Shown here: positions 8,172 through 16,266 of the stretch, piece by piece
Numbering within the stretch: the stretch's first letter is position 1
How the letters are laid out: every line of letters begins with the position of its first letter
Source of the DNA: Bacillus sp. RO2
GTDB taxonomy: Bacteria; Bacillota; Bacilli; Bacillales; Bacillaceae_I
Assembly (NCBI RefSeq): GCF_012911845.1
Contig: NZ_JAAXCU010000048.1
Location: 180,996 to 244,995 of the forward strand
Direction of reading: 5' to 3'
Length of the DNA stretch: 64,000 nt
Notes under the pieces: generated by a model
Database searches by the model: none
What the model was told of the DNA's origin: nothing
Seen by the model: only the letters and a program-made list of their open reading frames with translations
Position numbers and translations under genes: made by a program

Positions 8172-8190
8172 CTCCTCATTCAAAAACTTA

Positions 8191-9585
8191 TTAAACATCC
8201 AACTCCATATCCGTAGATGCTTTACTGTTAAATACAGAAGTATCAAGGTCATTCGTCACCTTACTCGTCAGCACACCTGCGGTCATACTACCACTAACAT
8301 TCACTGCTGTACGTCCCATATCAATTAGAGGTTCTACAGATATCAATAAACCTGCCAGTGCAATTGGTAAGTCCATTGCGGAAAGCACGAGAATTGCAGC
8401 GAAAGTTGCTCCGCCTCCTACTCCCGCAACCCCAAATGAACTGATAGCTACAATAACAATCAACATGAATAAGAAAGAGGGATCTAACGGATTTATTCCC
8501 ACAGTCGGTGCAATCATCACTGCCAGCATGGCCGGATAGACACCTGCACAACCGTTTTGGCCAATAGATAACCCAAAAGAACCTGCGAAATTGGCAATAC
8601 CATCTGATACACCGAATTCTTTCGTCTGTGTCTTGATGTTTAATGGTAAAGCTCCAGCACTTGTTCGAGAAGTAAAGGCAAATGATAGAACTGGTATCGC
8701 CTTACGAACATATGTCAATGGATTTAAACCGGCAATCGCTAAAAGAACTAAATGGATACCGAACACAATTGCCAGTGCCACATAAGATGCTGCTACAAAC
8801 TGCCCAAGCTTGGCAATGGCTCCGTAATCACTTGTTGCAGTAACCTTGGTCATTAACGCCAGTACCCCATATGGAGTTAAACGAAGAATCAAGGTCACAA
8901 CTCTCATAATGATGGTATAAAAGGTATCCACTATTTTTGCGAAGGATTCCGCCTGTTCAGGGTTTTTGCGTCTAACTCCTAAATAAGCAATCCCAATAAA
9001 TGCGGCAAATATAACCACAGCTATTGTCGAAGTCGAACGTGCACCTGTAAAGTCAAGGAATACATTGGAAGGGATGAAATCTAGCATCTGTTGCGGAAAT
9101 GTTTTAGATGCAAGGTCCCCTGCTCGCTGTTCCATCTGCTCTCCTCTAGCTGTTTCCGCTTCTCCTTGCTCAATTTGGATTGCTTCTAGATCAAAGACAA
9201 GTGTGGTACCGATACCAACGGCTGCTGCTACAGCTGTCGTACCGATTAAGATACCAAGGATCAACCCGCTGATCTTTCCAATGTTACTCTTTAATGTAAG
9301 TCTGGTGAATGCTGCAATGATACTGATGAACACTAATGGCATTACAATCATCTGCAGAAATTTTACATAGCCAGAACCGACAATATTGAACCAGTCGATA
9401 GAACCTGTCAAAACTTCCGAACCTGATCCATAAACAAACTGAAGTCCAAGACCGAAAAGAATCCCTATCCCCAATGCAGAGAAAACGCGCTTAGAAAAAG
9501 AAACGCCTTTCTTTTGCATCGTATAAAGCCCAAAGCAAAGTAAAAGTAATAAAATAATATTAAGTACAATAAACAAAGTTTCCAT
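8191..9585 (-). CDS. tcyP: L-cystine/cation symporter TcyP (DAACS family)
   Basis: A 464-residue sodium/dicarboxylate-type symporter with about nine membrane segments. It is nearly collinear with B. subtilis TcyP: the METL start, the MQKKxVSFSKRV loop, FVYGSGSEVLTGSIDWFNI, and GSGYVKFLQMIVMPLVFISI. The re-entrant transport motifs SFAFTSRTSAGALPLNI and IGQNGCAGVYPAMLAVM are present. It imports cystine as a sulfur source at the cell membrane. The start has the ribosome site AAGGGGGAGATAGT. A consensus-like promoter lies directly upstream. CymR control is usual for this gene, but I could not assign a CymR box with confidence. Confidence 0.93.
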   Translation of the reverse strand: METLFIVLNIILLLLLCFGLYTMQKKGVSFSKRVFSALGIGILFGLGLQFVYGSGSEVLTGSIDWFNIVGSGYVKFLQMIVMPLVFISIIAAFTRLTLKSNIGKISGLILGILIGTTAVAAAVGIGTTLVFDLEAIQIEQGEAETARGEQMEQRAGDLASKTFPQQMLDFIPSNVFLDFTGARSTSTIAVVIFAAFIGIAYLGVRRKNPEQAESFAKIVDTFYTIIMRVVTLILRLTPYGVLALMTKVTATSDYGAIAKLGQFVAASYVALAIVFGIHLVLLAIAGLNPLTYVRKAIPVLSFAFTSRTSAGALPLNIKTQTKEFGVSDGIANFAGSFGLSIGQNGCAGVYPAMLAVMIAPTVGINPLDPSFLFMLIVIVAISSFGVAGVGGGATFAAILVLSAMDLPIALAGLLISVEPLIDMGRTAVNVSGSMTAGVLTSKVTNDLDTSVFNSKASTDMELDV

Positions 9586-9614
9586 ACTATCTCCCCCTTC
9601 TTTCTTACTAAAAT

Positions 9615-9643
9615 ACTTTAATCCACTAAAACAACCCTGTCAA
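9615..9643 (-). promoter_or_regulatory. SigmaA promoter of tcyP
   Basis: On the minus strand, TTGACA (9643-9638), a 17-bp spacer and TAAAGT (9620-9615) stand about 30 bp upstream of the start codon at 9585. Confidence 0.7.
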
Positions 9644-9732
9644 GTAGGAATTGGATATGGAAGAATAATTTTCCAAGGGAAAATCATTCTTTGATATAAT
9701 GTATGGAGCTTATTCTCATACATGCCATTAAA

Positions 9733-9769
9733 CAAAAAAAGAGGCTGTCCTTTTTTACAGGACAACCTC
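9733..9769 (-). terminator. Terminator of the DUF1292 gene
   Basis: GAGGCTGTCCT (9741-9751) pairs with AGGACAACCTC (9759-9769). Seven A residues on the left give the T-run on the minus strand. Confidence 0.85.
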
Positions 9770-9776
9770 CATAGTA

Positions 9777-10046
9777 TTATTGTTCTTTGTCTACCATCGT
9801 TTCGAATGCTGCGGAAACTTTATTAAACTCTTCGTCTGTTTCAATTTCGGATAATTCTCCGTCTTCTTCCACTTTCAAGAAGAAAATATCGACGTCGCCA
9901 GTCGTGTCTTTTTCAATCTCTTCTACAAAACCGACTGCTACGTATACAGCGCCTTCCACGTCCATCGTTCCAAGAACCTCAAGTTCTTGTTCCTGATCAT
10001 TCTCATCGGTCACAATAAAAATATCTCCAACTTCTATCTTTTCCAT
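9777..10046 (-). CDS. DUF1292 family protein
   Basis: An 89-residue acidic protein, rich in Glu and Asp, with the DUF1292 pattern: VGDIFIVTDENDQEQELEVLG near the N-terminus (split by a variable residue), a central Val-rich strand, and GELSEIETDEEFNKV at the end. Homologues such as B. subtilis YrzB are soluble and have no known biochemical role. The AAGGGAG ribosome site supports the ATG at 10046. It is monocistronic, with its own strong terminator, and is followed on the same strand by tcyP. Confidence 0.85.
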   Translation of the reverse strand: MEKIEVGDIFIVTDENDQEQELEVLGTMDVEGAVYVAVGFVEEIEKDTTGDVDIFFLKVEEDGELSEIETDEEFNKVSAAFETMVDKEQ

Positions 10047-10175
10047 TTTTCTTTTCTCCCTTCAGTTACTTTACTTAGTGCTCTTGTAAGTATTTTCCTA
10101 GTACTCGTTATTCTATACACGATATAGAACTTACTTATCTTAACACACTGTGTTACTCAATTGGTCTAGGAAGCA

Positions 10176-10214
10176 AATAAAAACGAGCCTCCACATAAAG
10201 ATGGAAGCTCGTTT
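10176..10214 (-). terminator. Terminator downstream of the 6S RNA gene
   Basis: AAACGAGC (10181-10188) pairs with GCTCGTTT (10207-10214), extended by TCCA/TGGA. The minus strand reads on into TTTTTATTT. The plus strand also has a T-run, but no plus-strand gene precedes it. Confidence 0.75.
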
Positions 10215-10230
10215 TTTAGTGTGTTTTTAA

Positions 10231-10421
10231 AGGAACAAGCCACAACTGCCGTAACTTAGTATAAGAAAGTTTTAAACCACCACTCCTGAAAGTGGGTGTT
10301 CGCAAAACCATTCCTGTCGTCCTCTATCCATGGAGGCATGACATTCCTGCTTTTATATAAAACTCCCTAGCTAAGTATAAAGGTTAAAACTTTGTTATGG
10401 TTACGTACATCGTAGCTTGTT
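10231..10421 (-). ncRNA. bsrB: 6S RNA (most like 6S-2/BsrB)
   Basis: An intergenic RNA of about 190 nt that mimics open promoter DNA and binds sigmaA-RNA polymerase. The 5' end AACAAGC (10421-10415) pairs with the 3' end GCTTGTT (10240-10234), and GTAAC pairs with GTTAC, forming the closing stem. AAAGTTTTAACC on the 5' side faces GGTTTAAAACTTT on the 3' side around the central region. Two small hairpins (CCTC/GAGG and CCACT/AGTGG) lie in the apical arm. The product RNA predicted from the opposite strand would start AAAGGTTAAAAC, which as I recall matches the B. subtilis 6S-2 pRNA. A near-perfect sigmaA promoter and a terminator bracket it. No protein can be read here. Confidence 0.75.
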
Positions 10422-10426
10422 TCCCT

Positions 10427-10455
10427 ATAGTACAGGAGAACGAGAAAAAATGCAA
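10427..10455 (-). promoter_or_regulatory. SigmaA promoter of the 6S RNA gene
   Basis: On the minus strand, TTGCAT (10455-10450), a 17-bp spacer and TACTAT (10432-10427). The predicted start at about 10420 coincides with the base of the closing stem of the RNA. Confidence 0.75.
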
Positions 10456-10465
10456 ATGGTTTTAG

Positions 10466-10756
10466 TTATAACACTGTCTTGAAATGTTCCCCGCAGTATG
10501 TTAGCACTGCCTGCTCTTCTTCTTCTTCCATTTCGAAATCCAACGCCTTGTTGGTATTTTCTTCGTAGAATTGATATTGAGCAATCCTATGTCCATTACT
10601 ATCTACGGCAAGGATCACTTTTATATATACACCCTGCTCGGAATATAATTCATCTTCTTCATCAATTTCCAGATCTAGAAAAAATTCATATCTATCCCCC
10701 TCGATAATTCCCGTCGGATCTTTGAGCTTTTCCGCTTCATGACCTTTAATATTCAT
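10466..10756 (-). CDS. DUF6509 family protein
   Basis: A 96-residue acidic protein. It contains GHEAEKLKDPTGIIEGDRYE and FFLDLEIDEEDELYSEQG, the form of a small Bacillus family annotated DUF6509 (older records say pullulanase, without support). No catalytic motif is visible. The reading frame is open further upstream, but AAAGGAAG eight bases before the ATG at 10756 fixes the start, and the upstream part would overlap the helicase gene. It begins 17 bp after the DEAD-box helicase stop, so the two are probably one transcript. Its function is unknown. Confidence 0.75.
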   Translation of the reverse strand: MNIKGHEAEKLKDPTGIIEGDRYEFFLDLEIDEEDELYSEQGVYIKVILAVDSNGHRIAQYQFYEENTNKALDFEMEEEEEQAVLTYCGEHFKTVL

Positions 10757-10772
10757 TGTTAAATCTTCCTTT

Positions 10773-11999
10773 CTATCTCTTAAAATTCCTGTTAGTAAAA
10801 TCTTTTTTCTTTGCTTTTTCTTTTCTCGCTTTTGCAATATTTATATTGCGTTCTTCCTCGTAATCTTCGCGGTCAGGAATACTAATGCCTTTAAAAACGA
10901 GCTTCTCAAGTGGCATATCTATTCCCTTTTCTATCATTTGTAGGAAATCCACATCTCTAGGAGCGTAAAGGGTGTATGCTTCTCCTGTTCCGCTCGCTCG
11001 CCCTGTGCGGCCGGTACGATGGATGTATGTCTCTAAGTCTTCTGGAATGTCATAATTATAGACATGTGTAACACCTTCTACATCAAGCCCACGAGCAGCT
11101 ACATCTGTTGCAACCAGGTATTGAAGTTTAGCCTCCCGGAACCATTTCATTGCTCTGTTCCGTTTGGATTGTGGGATATCACCGTGTAATGCTTCACATT
11201 CTATGCCCTCGTGTTTTAGCACTTCGGTCAATTTTTGTACCCTAGCCTTTGTACGGCAGAAGATAATGGCTAAATAGGGATTATGTTCTTTTATAAGATG
11301 AAGCATAGTGCCTTCTTTACGGCGATCAGTCGTTTCCACGGCATAATGGTTGATCGTCTCTACAGTCACTTGCTTTTCCACAATTTGAATGTGTTTAGGC
11401 TGCTTCATATATTTTTGAGCTAAAGAATGGATCTCATTTGGTATGGTTGCAGAAAATAACATTGTCTGCCGAGAAGAAAATGTTTCTCCGGTGATGGTAT
11501 CTATATCCGGTAAAAACCCCATTAATAGCATCTGATCTGCTTCATCGATGACAAGCATAGAGATAGTGGAAAGGTCAATTGTCCCTCTTCTCACATGATC
11601 TAGCAAGCGTCCAGGTGTTGCCACGATAATATGTTGTGCTCCTTTAAGCTTTTTCAGCTGGGAATTAACATCCTGTCCACCATATACTGCAAGAACGTTT
11701 AAATCATCTATGTTTTCCTTTAATTTCTTTATCTCTTTTGTTATTTGGTGAGCAAGCTCTCTGGTTGGTGTTAATATCAATGCTTGTGTATCAGGGCTAT
11801 TAACATCCACTTTTTCCAGAATAGGAAGGACAAAAGCTAAAGTCTTACCCGTGCCTGTCTGCGCCTGTGCAATTACATCATGTCCCTCAAGAACTGTAGG
11901 AATGGTTTGTTCCTGTATGGGGGTTGGGGAATTTATTCCCATGGATTTTAAGGAGTGGTTTACTGCCTTACGAATCCCTAATTTTAAAAAATCAGTCAC
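10773..11999 (-). CDS. DEAD-box ATP-dependent RNA helicase
   Basis: A 408-residue RNA helicase with all core motifs in order: Q motif TPIQEQ, motif I AQTGTGKT, Ia PTRELA, II DEAD, III SAT, V ARGLD and VI HRTGRTGR. The C-terminal tail is short and Lys/Arg-rich (KARKEKAKKKDF). It has no DbpA-type RNA-binding domain and no long tail like CshA, so it is a compact Bacillus DEAD protein whose paralogue name I cannot fix. An in-frame GTG exists at 12008, but the AGAGA ribosome site is better spaced for the GTG at 11999. It probably remodels RNA during ribosome assembly or mRNA decay, often important in the cold; desKR lies next door. Confidence 0.92.
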   Translation of the reverse strand: MTDFLKLGIRKAVNHSLKSMGINSPTPIQEQTIPTVLEGHDVIAQAQTGTGKTLAFVLPILEKVDVNSPDTQALILTPTRELAHQITKEIKKLKENIDDLNVLAVYGGQDVNSQLKKLKGAQHIIVATPGRLLDHVRRGTIDLSTISMLVIDEADQMLLMGFLPDIDTITGETFSSRQTMLFSATIPNEIHSLAQKYMKQPKHIQIVEKQVTVETINHYAVETTDRRKEGTMLHLIKEHNPYLAIIFCRTKARVQKLTEVLKHEGIECEALHGDIPQSKRNRAMKWFREAKLQYLVATDVAARGLDVEGVTHVYNYDIPEDLETYIHRTGRTGRASGTGEAYTLYAPRDVDFLQMIEKGIDMPLEKLVFKGISIPDREDYEEERNINIAKARKEKAKKKDFTNRNFKR

Positions 12000-12077
12000 T
12001 CTTATCACGTCTCTTTTCTAAATATGGCCTTGAAATAGCTTTCATAACTATATCACATATTAAAGTAGAGCATAAAC

Positions 12078-12110
12078 AAAAAACCGATCTTACTCATAGA
12101 TCGGTTTTTA
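12078..12110. terminator. Terminator downstream of desR
   Basis: AAAACCGATCT (12080-12090) pairs with AGATCGGTTTT (12098-12108), with A/T runs on both sides. It separates desKR from the helicase operon. Confidence 0.85.
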
Positions 12111-12126
12111 AACATTATATCCAATT

Positions 12127-12726
12127 TTATTTAAACCAACCTTTTTCCTTGGATTGGGTAATAGCTTCAATTCGGTTTTTCACTTCCAGCTTATCGAGTA
12201 TGGTAGAAATGTAGTTTCTAACGGTACCTGATTTGATGCGTAATTCATCAGCTATCTCCTGTGTATTTTTCCCATCTGCCACCAATTCTAGAACTGCTTT
12301 TTCCCTTTCTGTCAGCGGATTTTCCTCTCCGTAGAAGTCATCCATCAATTCAGGGGCATAGACACGTCTTCCTGACATGATGCTCCGAATGGAATTGGCC
12401 AGCTCTTCACTTGGACTGTCTTTTAGTAAGTAACCTGTAACACCCGCTTTTAAGGCTCTTTGGAAATATCCTGTTCTTGCAAATGTGGTCAATATGATTA
12501 CTTTGCAACCTAACCCTTTTAACTCTTCCGCTGCCTCCAAGCCTGTTTTTTCTGGCATCTCAATATCCATGATACATACATCAGGCTTATATTTATGGTA
12601 TAAAGCTACAGCCTCTTCCCCGTTCCCGGCCATTCCGACCACTTCCATATCGTCTTCCAAATCTAGTAATGAACCTAAGGCGCCTAACATCATTCGTTGG
12701 TCCTCTGCTATTACTATCCTTATCAT
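12127..12726 (-). CDS. desR: Two-component response regulator DesR
   Basis: A 199-residue NarL/LuxR-type regulator almost collinear with B. subtilis DesR. The receiver domain (1-120) has the phospho-acceptor Asp54 in CIMDIEMP, with TTFAR and LLKDSPSEELAN following. The LuxR-type HTH (about 135-195) carries LTEREKAVLELVADGKNTQE and VRNYIS, and the C-terminus is SKEKGWFK. In B. subtilis, phosphorylated DesR activates the acyl-lipid desaturase gene des on cold shock. It overlaps desK by 4 bp (ATGA), so they are translationally coupled. No des gene follows or precedes in this window. Confidence 0.95.
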   Translation of the reverse strand: MIRIVIAEDQRMMLGALGSLLDLEDDMEVVGMAGNGEEAVALYHKYKPDVCIMDIEMPEKTGLEAAEELKGLGCKVIILTTFARTGYFQRALKAGVTGYLLKDSPSEELANSIRSIMSGRRVYAPELMDDFYGEENPLTEREKAVLELVADGKNTQEIADELRIKSGTVRNYISTILDKLEVKNRIEAITQSKEKGWFK

Positions 12727-13859
12727 GCATTCTCCCCCTGTTCCCTTTGATTGACCATTTTAGGCACCTTGATACGGAGCGTTGTTCCCTGTTCCCCACT
12801 AATCTCCATTAAGCCATTTACAAATTCCAGTCGTTCCTTAATACCGAGCAGTCCGCTGCCTTTTCCTATATCATCCTGCTCTGTCATACCAACCCCGTTG
12901 TCTTGGATGGTCAGCCTAATTTCGTCTCCTAATTGTTCCATACGGACCATACATTTGGATGCTTTACTATGTTTTACCACATTGGTGACCGCTTCTTTCA
13001 AACACATACTCAAAATGTTCTCCAAGAACAATGAATTGTTCTTTAAAGGTAAATCGTGTTTCAATTTTAGTTCTATCTCTGCAGCGTCAAGAATTTGTTT
13101 TATTCTTACAAACTCCTCTTTTAATCGAATTCCTCTCATGTGAGACACCATTTGTCTCACTTCATTTAACGCTGTCCTCGCTGTTTGTTGGACATCTTTT
13201 AGCTCTGATTTTGCCTGATCAGGGTTTTTATTCATTACCTTCCTTGCAAGATCACTCTTTAAGCCGATTAATGAGAGTTTTTGTCCAAGTGTATCATGCA
13301 GGTCTCTTGCGATTCGTTGCCTTTCTTCTTGGATGATAAGCTCAGAAATTCTTTTATTGGCTACATCCAACTGCTCTTCTAACTGATCCTGTTTTCGCTT
13401 ATTGTAAAGATTAAATGGCAATAAGATCACGGCAATCCAAATAATCACTACAAAAGGGATTTGCTTTAGGAATAACTCGTCTCTCATGACAACATTTATG
13501 TTAATTGCTACTGTAGTTGCAATTAGATGAATGATATATAGCACGATAAAGGCAATTTTATTCTTAATTTTCCCATTGTAAAATGCAATATAGAAAGCAA
13601 AATAGATGAAATGAAACAGTATAGTCATCGTAATGGAAATCCCTATCAGTAAACAAGTCCAGAGATAAACCGGCCACTGATTGGAGATGAACGCAAATCT
13701 ATAAGCAATAAAAAATAGAATCGTTAAGAAGATACCCACTATTATTTCAGGTGTGGATGATGATTGAAAAATAAAATAAAACGGCAGGATGCTAAATACG
13801 CTCCAGATGTATGGGGATATTCCAGAACCTTTTTGAAACATTAAGTATCTTTTTTTCAT
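12723..13859 (-). CDS. desK: Membrane thermosensor histidine kinase DesK
   Basis: A 378-residue sensor kinase. Four to five membrane segments occupy residues 15-150. A coiled linker follows, then the HisKA_3 domain with the phosphorylatable His188 in RQRIARDLHDTLGQKLSL, the same number as in B. subtilis DesK. The ATP-binding domain has the N box EAVTNVVKHS and the G box DNGVGMTEQD. It senses membrane order through its transmembrane bundle and switches from phosphatase to kinase in the cold. It is directly upstream of desR and coupled to it. The lack of des on either side is unusual compared with B. subtilis des-desK-desR. Confidence 0.93.
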   Translation of the reverse strand: MKKRYLMFQKGSGISPYIWSVFSILPFYFIFQSSSTPEIIVGIFLTILFFIAYRFAFISNQWPVYLWTCLLIGISITMTILFHFIYFAFYIAFYNGKIKNKIAFIVLYIIHLIATTVAININVVMRDELFLKQIPFVVIIWIAVILLPFNLYNKRKQDQLEEQLDVANKRISELIIQEERQRIARDLHDTLGQKLSLIGLKSDLARKVMNKNPDQAKSELKDVQQTARTALNEVRQMVSHMRGIRLKEEFVRIKQILDAAEIELKLKHDLPLKNNSLFLENILSMCLKEAVTNVVKHSKASKCMVRMEQLGDEIRLTIQDNGVGMTEQDDIGKGSGLLGIKERLEFVNGLMEISGEQGTTLRIKVPKMVNQREQGENA

Positions 13860-13985
13860 AGTTGAAACCTCATTTACCTTTACATATCTTGTATAATCTC
13901 ATTATAACAAATATTATTAGGAAAGTTTTGTAAAATACTCTTCGTCTTTTACCCTCATTTTACTATTATAATGAGACTTGGCATA

Positions 13986-14023
13986 GTCATACGTGTCATG
14001 AACATGTTATGACAAATGTCATA
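13986..14023. promoter_or_regulatory. GTCAT/ATGAC repeat cluster upstream of desKR (DesR-operator-like)
   Basis: GTCAT occurs at 13986, 13995 and 14018, and its complement ATGAC at 14009. TATGAC-AAAT-GTCATA (14008-14023) is a perfect 6-4-6 inverted repeat. The cluster lies about 130 bp upstream of desK. It is the kind of multi-site array bound by NarL-type regulators and is most simply a DesR operator. That assignment is inferred. Confidence 0.45.
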
Positions 14024-14030
14024 TATCTCA

Positions 14031-14582
14031 TCAATTAGATGGATTTTTACTGAACTTTTTATTCGTTAATAAATTTAGAACTGCCATCCCATCGCTTGGA
14101 CAGCCATTTAGGTGGTTAATTGGAAATAATGAAAAGAATAAAAAGTAAAAGGAGAAATAGGTAAACTGATAAAAGAAAATGCTTGGCTCTAAAAAGTCAT
14201 TTAAGATTAATGTGTTCAAGATAAAAATGGATAAGATATTGAAAAGTGATCCCCCTAAATAAACTAAAATTTTATCAAGTTTAGACGCTTTTTTGCTTAA
14301 CGATATATATTCACACCAACCATCATAAAAATATAACTTCCTTATGCGAATAGAACCAAACTTGAATAGGATATTTCCTGTTCCTATATGAACGATCACC
14401 TTACCACCAAAAAGCTTAGCAAAGAAATAATGCCCCATTTCATGAATGGTTGTCACGATAGGTAGCACAAGAAAAAAGGAGAAAAAGAATTTCCACAAAT
14501 CATTAATCCCAAACAATGTAAACACTACCTTCCTTATTAAAAAGATTAAATAATGCTTACATACCCTATATTGGTTAATCAA
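14031..14582 (-). CDS. Small M50-family (site-2 type) membrane metalloprotease
   Basis: A 183-residue membrane protein with the zinc motif HEMGH (His47, Glu48, His51) in a hydrophobic helix. A second motif, NHLNGCPSDG (near 154-163), contains the third metal ligand Asp of M50 peptidases (LDG/PxDG type). Four membrane segments are visible and no PDZ domain, so it is a minimal member of the family. No SpoIVFB or RseP feature pins down a substrate. It ends beside the DesR-like operator and lies downstream of a TPR-protein gene, with a terminator between them. The ribosome site is not strong, so the ATG at 14582 is tentative. Confidence 0.75.
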   Translation of the reverse strand: MINQYRVCKHYLIFLIRKVVFTLFGINDLWKFFFSFFLVLPIVTTIHEMGHYFFAKLFGGKVIVHIGTGNILFKFGSIRIRKLYFYDGWCEYISLSKKASKLDKILVYLGGSLFNILSIFILNTLILNDFLEPSIFFYQFTYFSFYFLFFSLFPINHLNGCPSDGMAVLNLLTNKKFSKNPSN

Positions 14583-14633
14583 ACATGAATTTTTAAAAAA
14601 ATTTCACTAAACCAATTTACCCGTTTTTTATTG

Positions 14634-14670
14634 GAAAATCCCACACCTGCATTTATAGTGTGGGATTTTC
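14634..14670 (-). terminator. Terminator of the TPR-protein gene
   Basis: GAAAATCCCACAC (14634-14646) pairs with GTGTGGGATTTTC (14658-14670). The long perfect stem ends the minus-strand gene at 14680, and the T-run is partly inside the stem. Confidence 0.75.
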
Positions 14671-14679
14671 TAATTTCTC

Positions 14680-15900
14680 TTAATAAGAGGTTTTGGATTT
14701 AATATTTTGCAAACAACTGTTAAAAAACTCACTTGCCAACTTGTATTGTTGGTTTACGTAATAGTATTTCGCTAACATCTCCGTATACTTAATCGTGTAA
14801 CGTTCATTTCCAGCATTCTTAAAATAAGGAATCACTTCTTGTTGGATGTATTGCTCTAACTCTGGATCTTTATCCAATAAATAGATATGTGCAGTGAAGT
14901 GAAGAATATATTCTTTTGAATCAGTTCTCACAGCCAATCTCAACCCTTGTTCTGCCCATTCTTTTGAAAATTCTGTTTGATTCAAAAAGTAATACTCTTC
15001 GACTAGACCTAGTATGGAATATACACTTCTCTCTTCTTCTCTTTTCCTTTTTAACGATTCTAAATAATAATAGATTGCTTCCTCTGACTGTTTCTGATAG
15101 GACTTGATGCAACCAAGATTATGTAAGGCCATCGATTCCAGATATGCATCTTCAATGGTTTCTCCAATATTTTTTGCTGACAGATAATGTTTTTCTGCTA
15201 AATCTTGTCTCTTGGAATGGTTAAAGTTGATGCCTAAAATAATATGACACTCTGCCGAACGTTTATTGTTATAGAGACTTTGGTAGAGAGAAAGTGCCTT
15301 TTCTGCAAAAAAGATGGATTCAAACGTATCACAAGTTTTTAATTTTGTTAATGCCACTTGATAATACAGTTCTGCTTTATCATTTTCAGAAATATAAGGT
15401 AGTTTTTTCGCTAAGGATAGGGCATTATCAAGCGCTAAAGTGGATTGTAAAAAATTATTAGTTCGATAATAATAAATACCTAATGTTTTATGATGTATAT
15501 ATTCAACCGTGGGATTTATGCTGGTAGGTAAATTTCTAATTTGATTATATATTGGATTGTATAACTTTCTATCATTATTTAATATAAAGTATTTAAGTTT
15601 TACCACTAGATAAAGTAAGTTTATATTGGGGTCTGATAATAAATTATCCGTATCAAACTCATCATTTAAGTATTGGAACTTTTCCCTTGCTGCTTTCTTA
15701 TTTTGGAGCACTGTAAAATCATAAATTGTGTATAGTAGTTCTTCCACTGGTGTATTAAATTTTAGTTTCTCATGAACTTTCACACTATCTTTGTGTCCTT
15801 CTGATAATTCGAAGGTGCCAACGATTCCTTGATCTAGATTATAGTTTAGAGAGAAACTGTCTCTAGAAAGCCTATTAATATGATATTTTAAATTGCTCAT
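14680..15900 (-). CDS. TPR-repeat protein related to Rap/RRNPP-type C-terminal domains
   Basis: A 406-residue all-helical protein. From about residue 75 to the end it shows successive TPR-like helical pairs (YYRTNNFLQSTLALDNALSL, AECHIILGINFNHSKRQDLA, and ALHNLGCIKSYQKQSEEAI). This layout is seen in Rap, NprR, PlcR and AimR, which bind short peptides. The first 65 residues do not show an HTH, so it is not an ordinary PlcR-type regulator; a Rap-like or adaptor role is possible. No secreted-peptide gene was found next to it. AAAGGGTG before the ATG at 15900 sets the start. The specific family is not recognised. Confidence 0.65.
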   Translation of the reverse strand: MSNLKYHINRLSRDSFSLNYNLDQGIVGTFELSEGHKDSVKVHEKLKFNTPVEELLYTIYDFTVLQNKKAAREKFQYLNDEFDTDNLLSDPNINLLYLVVKLKYFILNNDRKLYNPIYNQIRNLPTSINPTVEYIHHKTLGIYYYRTNNFLQSTLALDNALSLAKKLPYISENDKAELYYQVALTKLKTCDTFESIFFAEKALSLYQSLYNNKRSAECHIILGINFNHSKRQDLAEKHYLSAKNIGETIEDAYLESMALHNLGCIKSYQKQSEEAIYYYLESLKRKREEERSVYSILGLVEEYYFLNQTEFSKEWAEQGLRLAVRTDSKEYILHFTAHIYLLDKDPELEQYIQQEVIPYFKNAGNERYTIKYTEMLAKYYYVNQQYKLASEFFNSCLQNIKSKTSY

Positions 15901-16107
15901 CAAATACACCCTTTGTGTGAATTATAAGAATATTTTACCACCTTCTTCTACATATTTATACAACATTCCATCAGTTTTTTGTTTTTTCCTGAAAATTCAC
16001 CATCTACGCCTTTATTCCGTACAAGATAGAGCTCTTTCATTTGTTTACTTGGATTAACTTCGTTGGTTGTCACAAATTAGCCGAATCTTTGCCATAAAGA
16101 TGTCATA

Positions 16108-16213
16108 TTCAAGCGCTTTCCCCCTGTTTTGCTTCTAGTTTAAAGGGAATATACTAGAAAGAGAGTTTGCTTGATGTTTATTTTGTGAAGTATTGAGCAA
16201 TCTATTGTATAAT
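16108..16213 (+). promoter_or_regulatory. cydABS upstream region: cre-like box, Rex-like site and -10 element
   Basis: The 366-bp gap between the TPR gene and cydA holds three candidate elements. TTCAAGCGCTTTCC (16108-16121) keeps the cre core but departs from consensus at both ends. TTGTGAA-GTAT-TGAGCAA (16183-16200) has the 7-4-7 spacing of a Rex site, with one perfect and one weak arm. TATAAT (16208-16213) is a perfect -10 and places the Rex-like site over the -35 region. B. subtilis cydABCD is controlled by CcpA and Rex, so the layout makes sense. The individual sites are moderate matches. Confidence 0.45.
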
Positions 16214-16266
16214 AAAAATGAATCTTGAAGACAGAAATTTTGTGTTAGAGAAGGAGTGGAATTTGG

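Noticed and set aside
10176..10465. T-box or metabolite riboswitch leader
   Set aside because: No T-box or known riboswitch core was found, and no gene lies downstream in the right orientation. The end-to-end pairing and own terminator fit 6S RNA instead.
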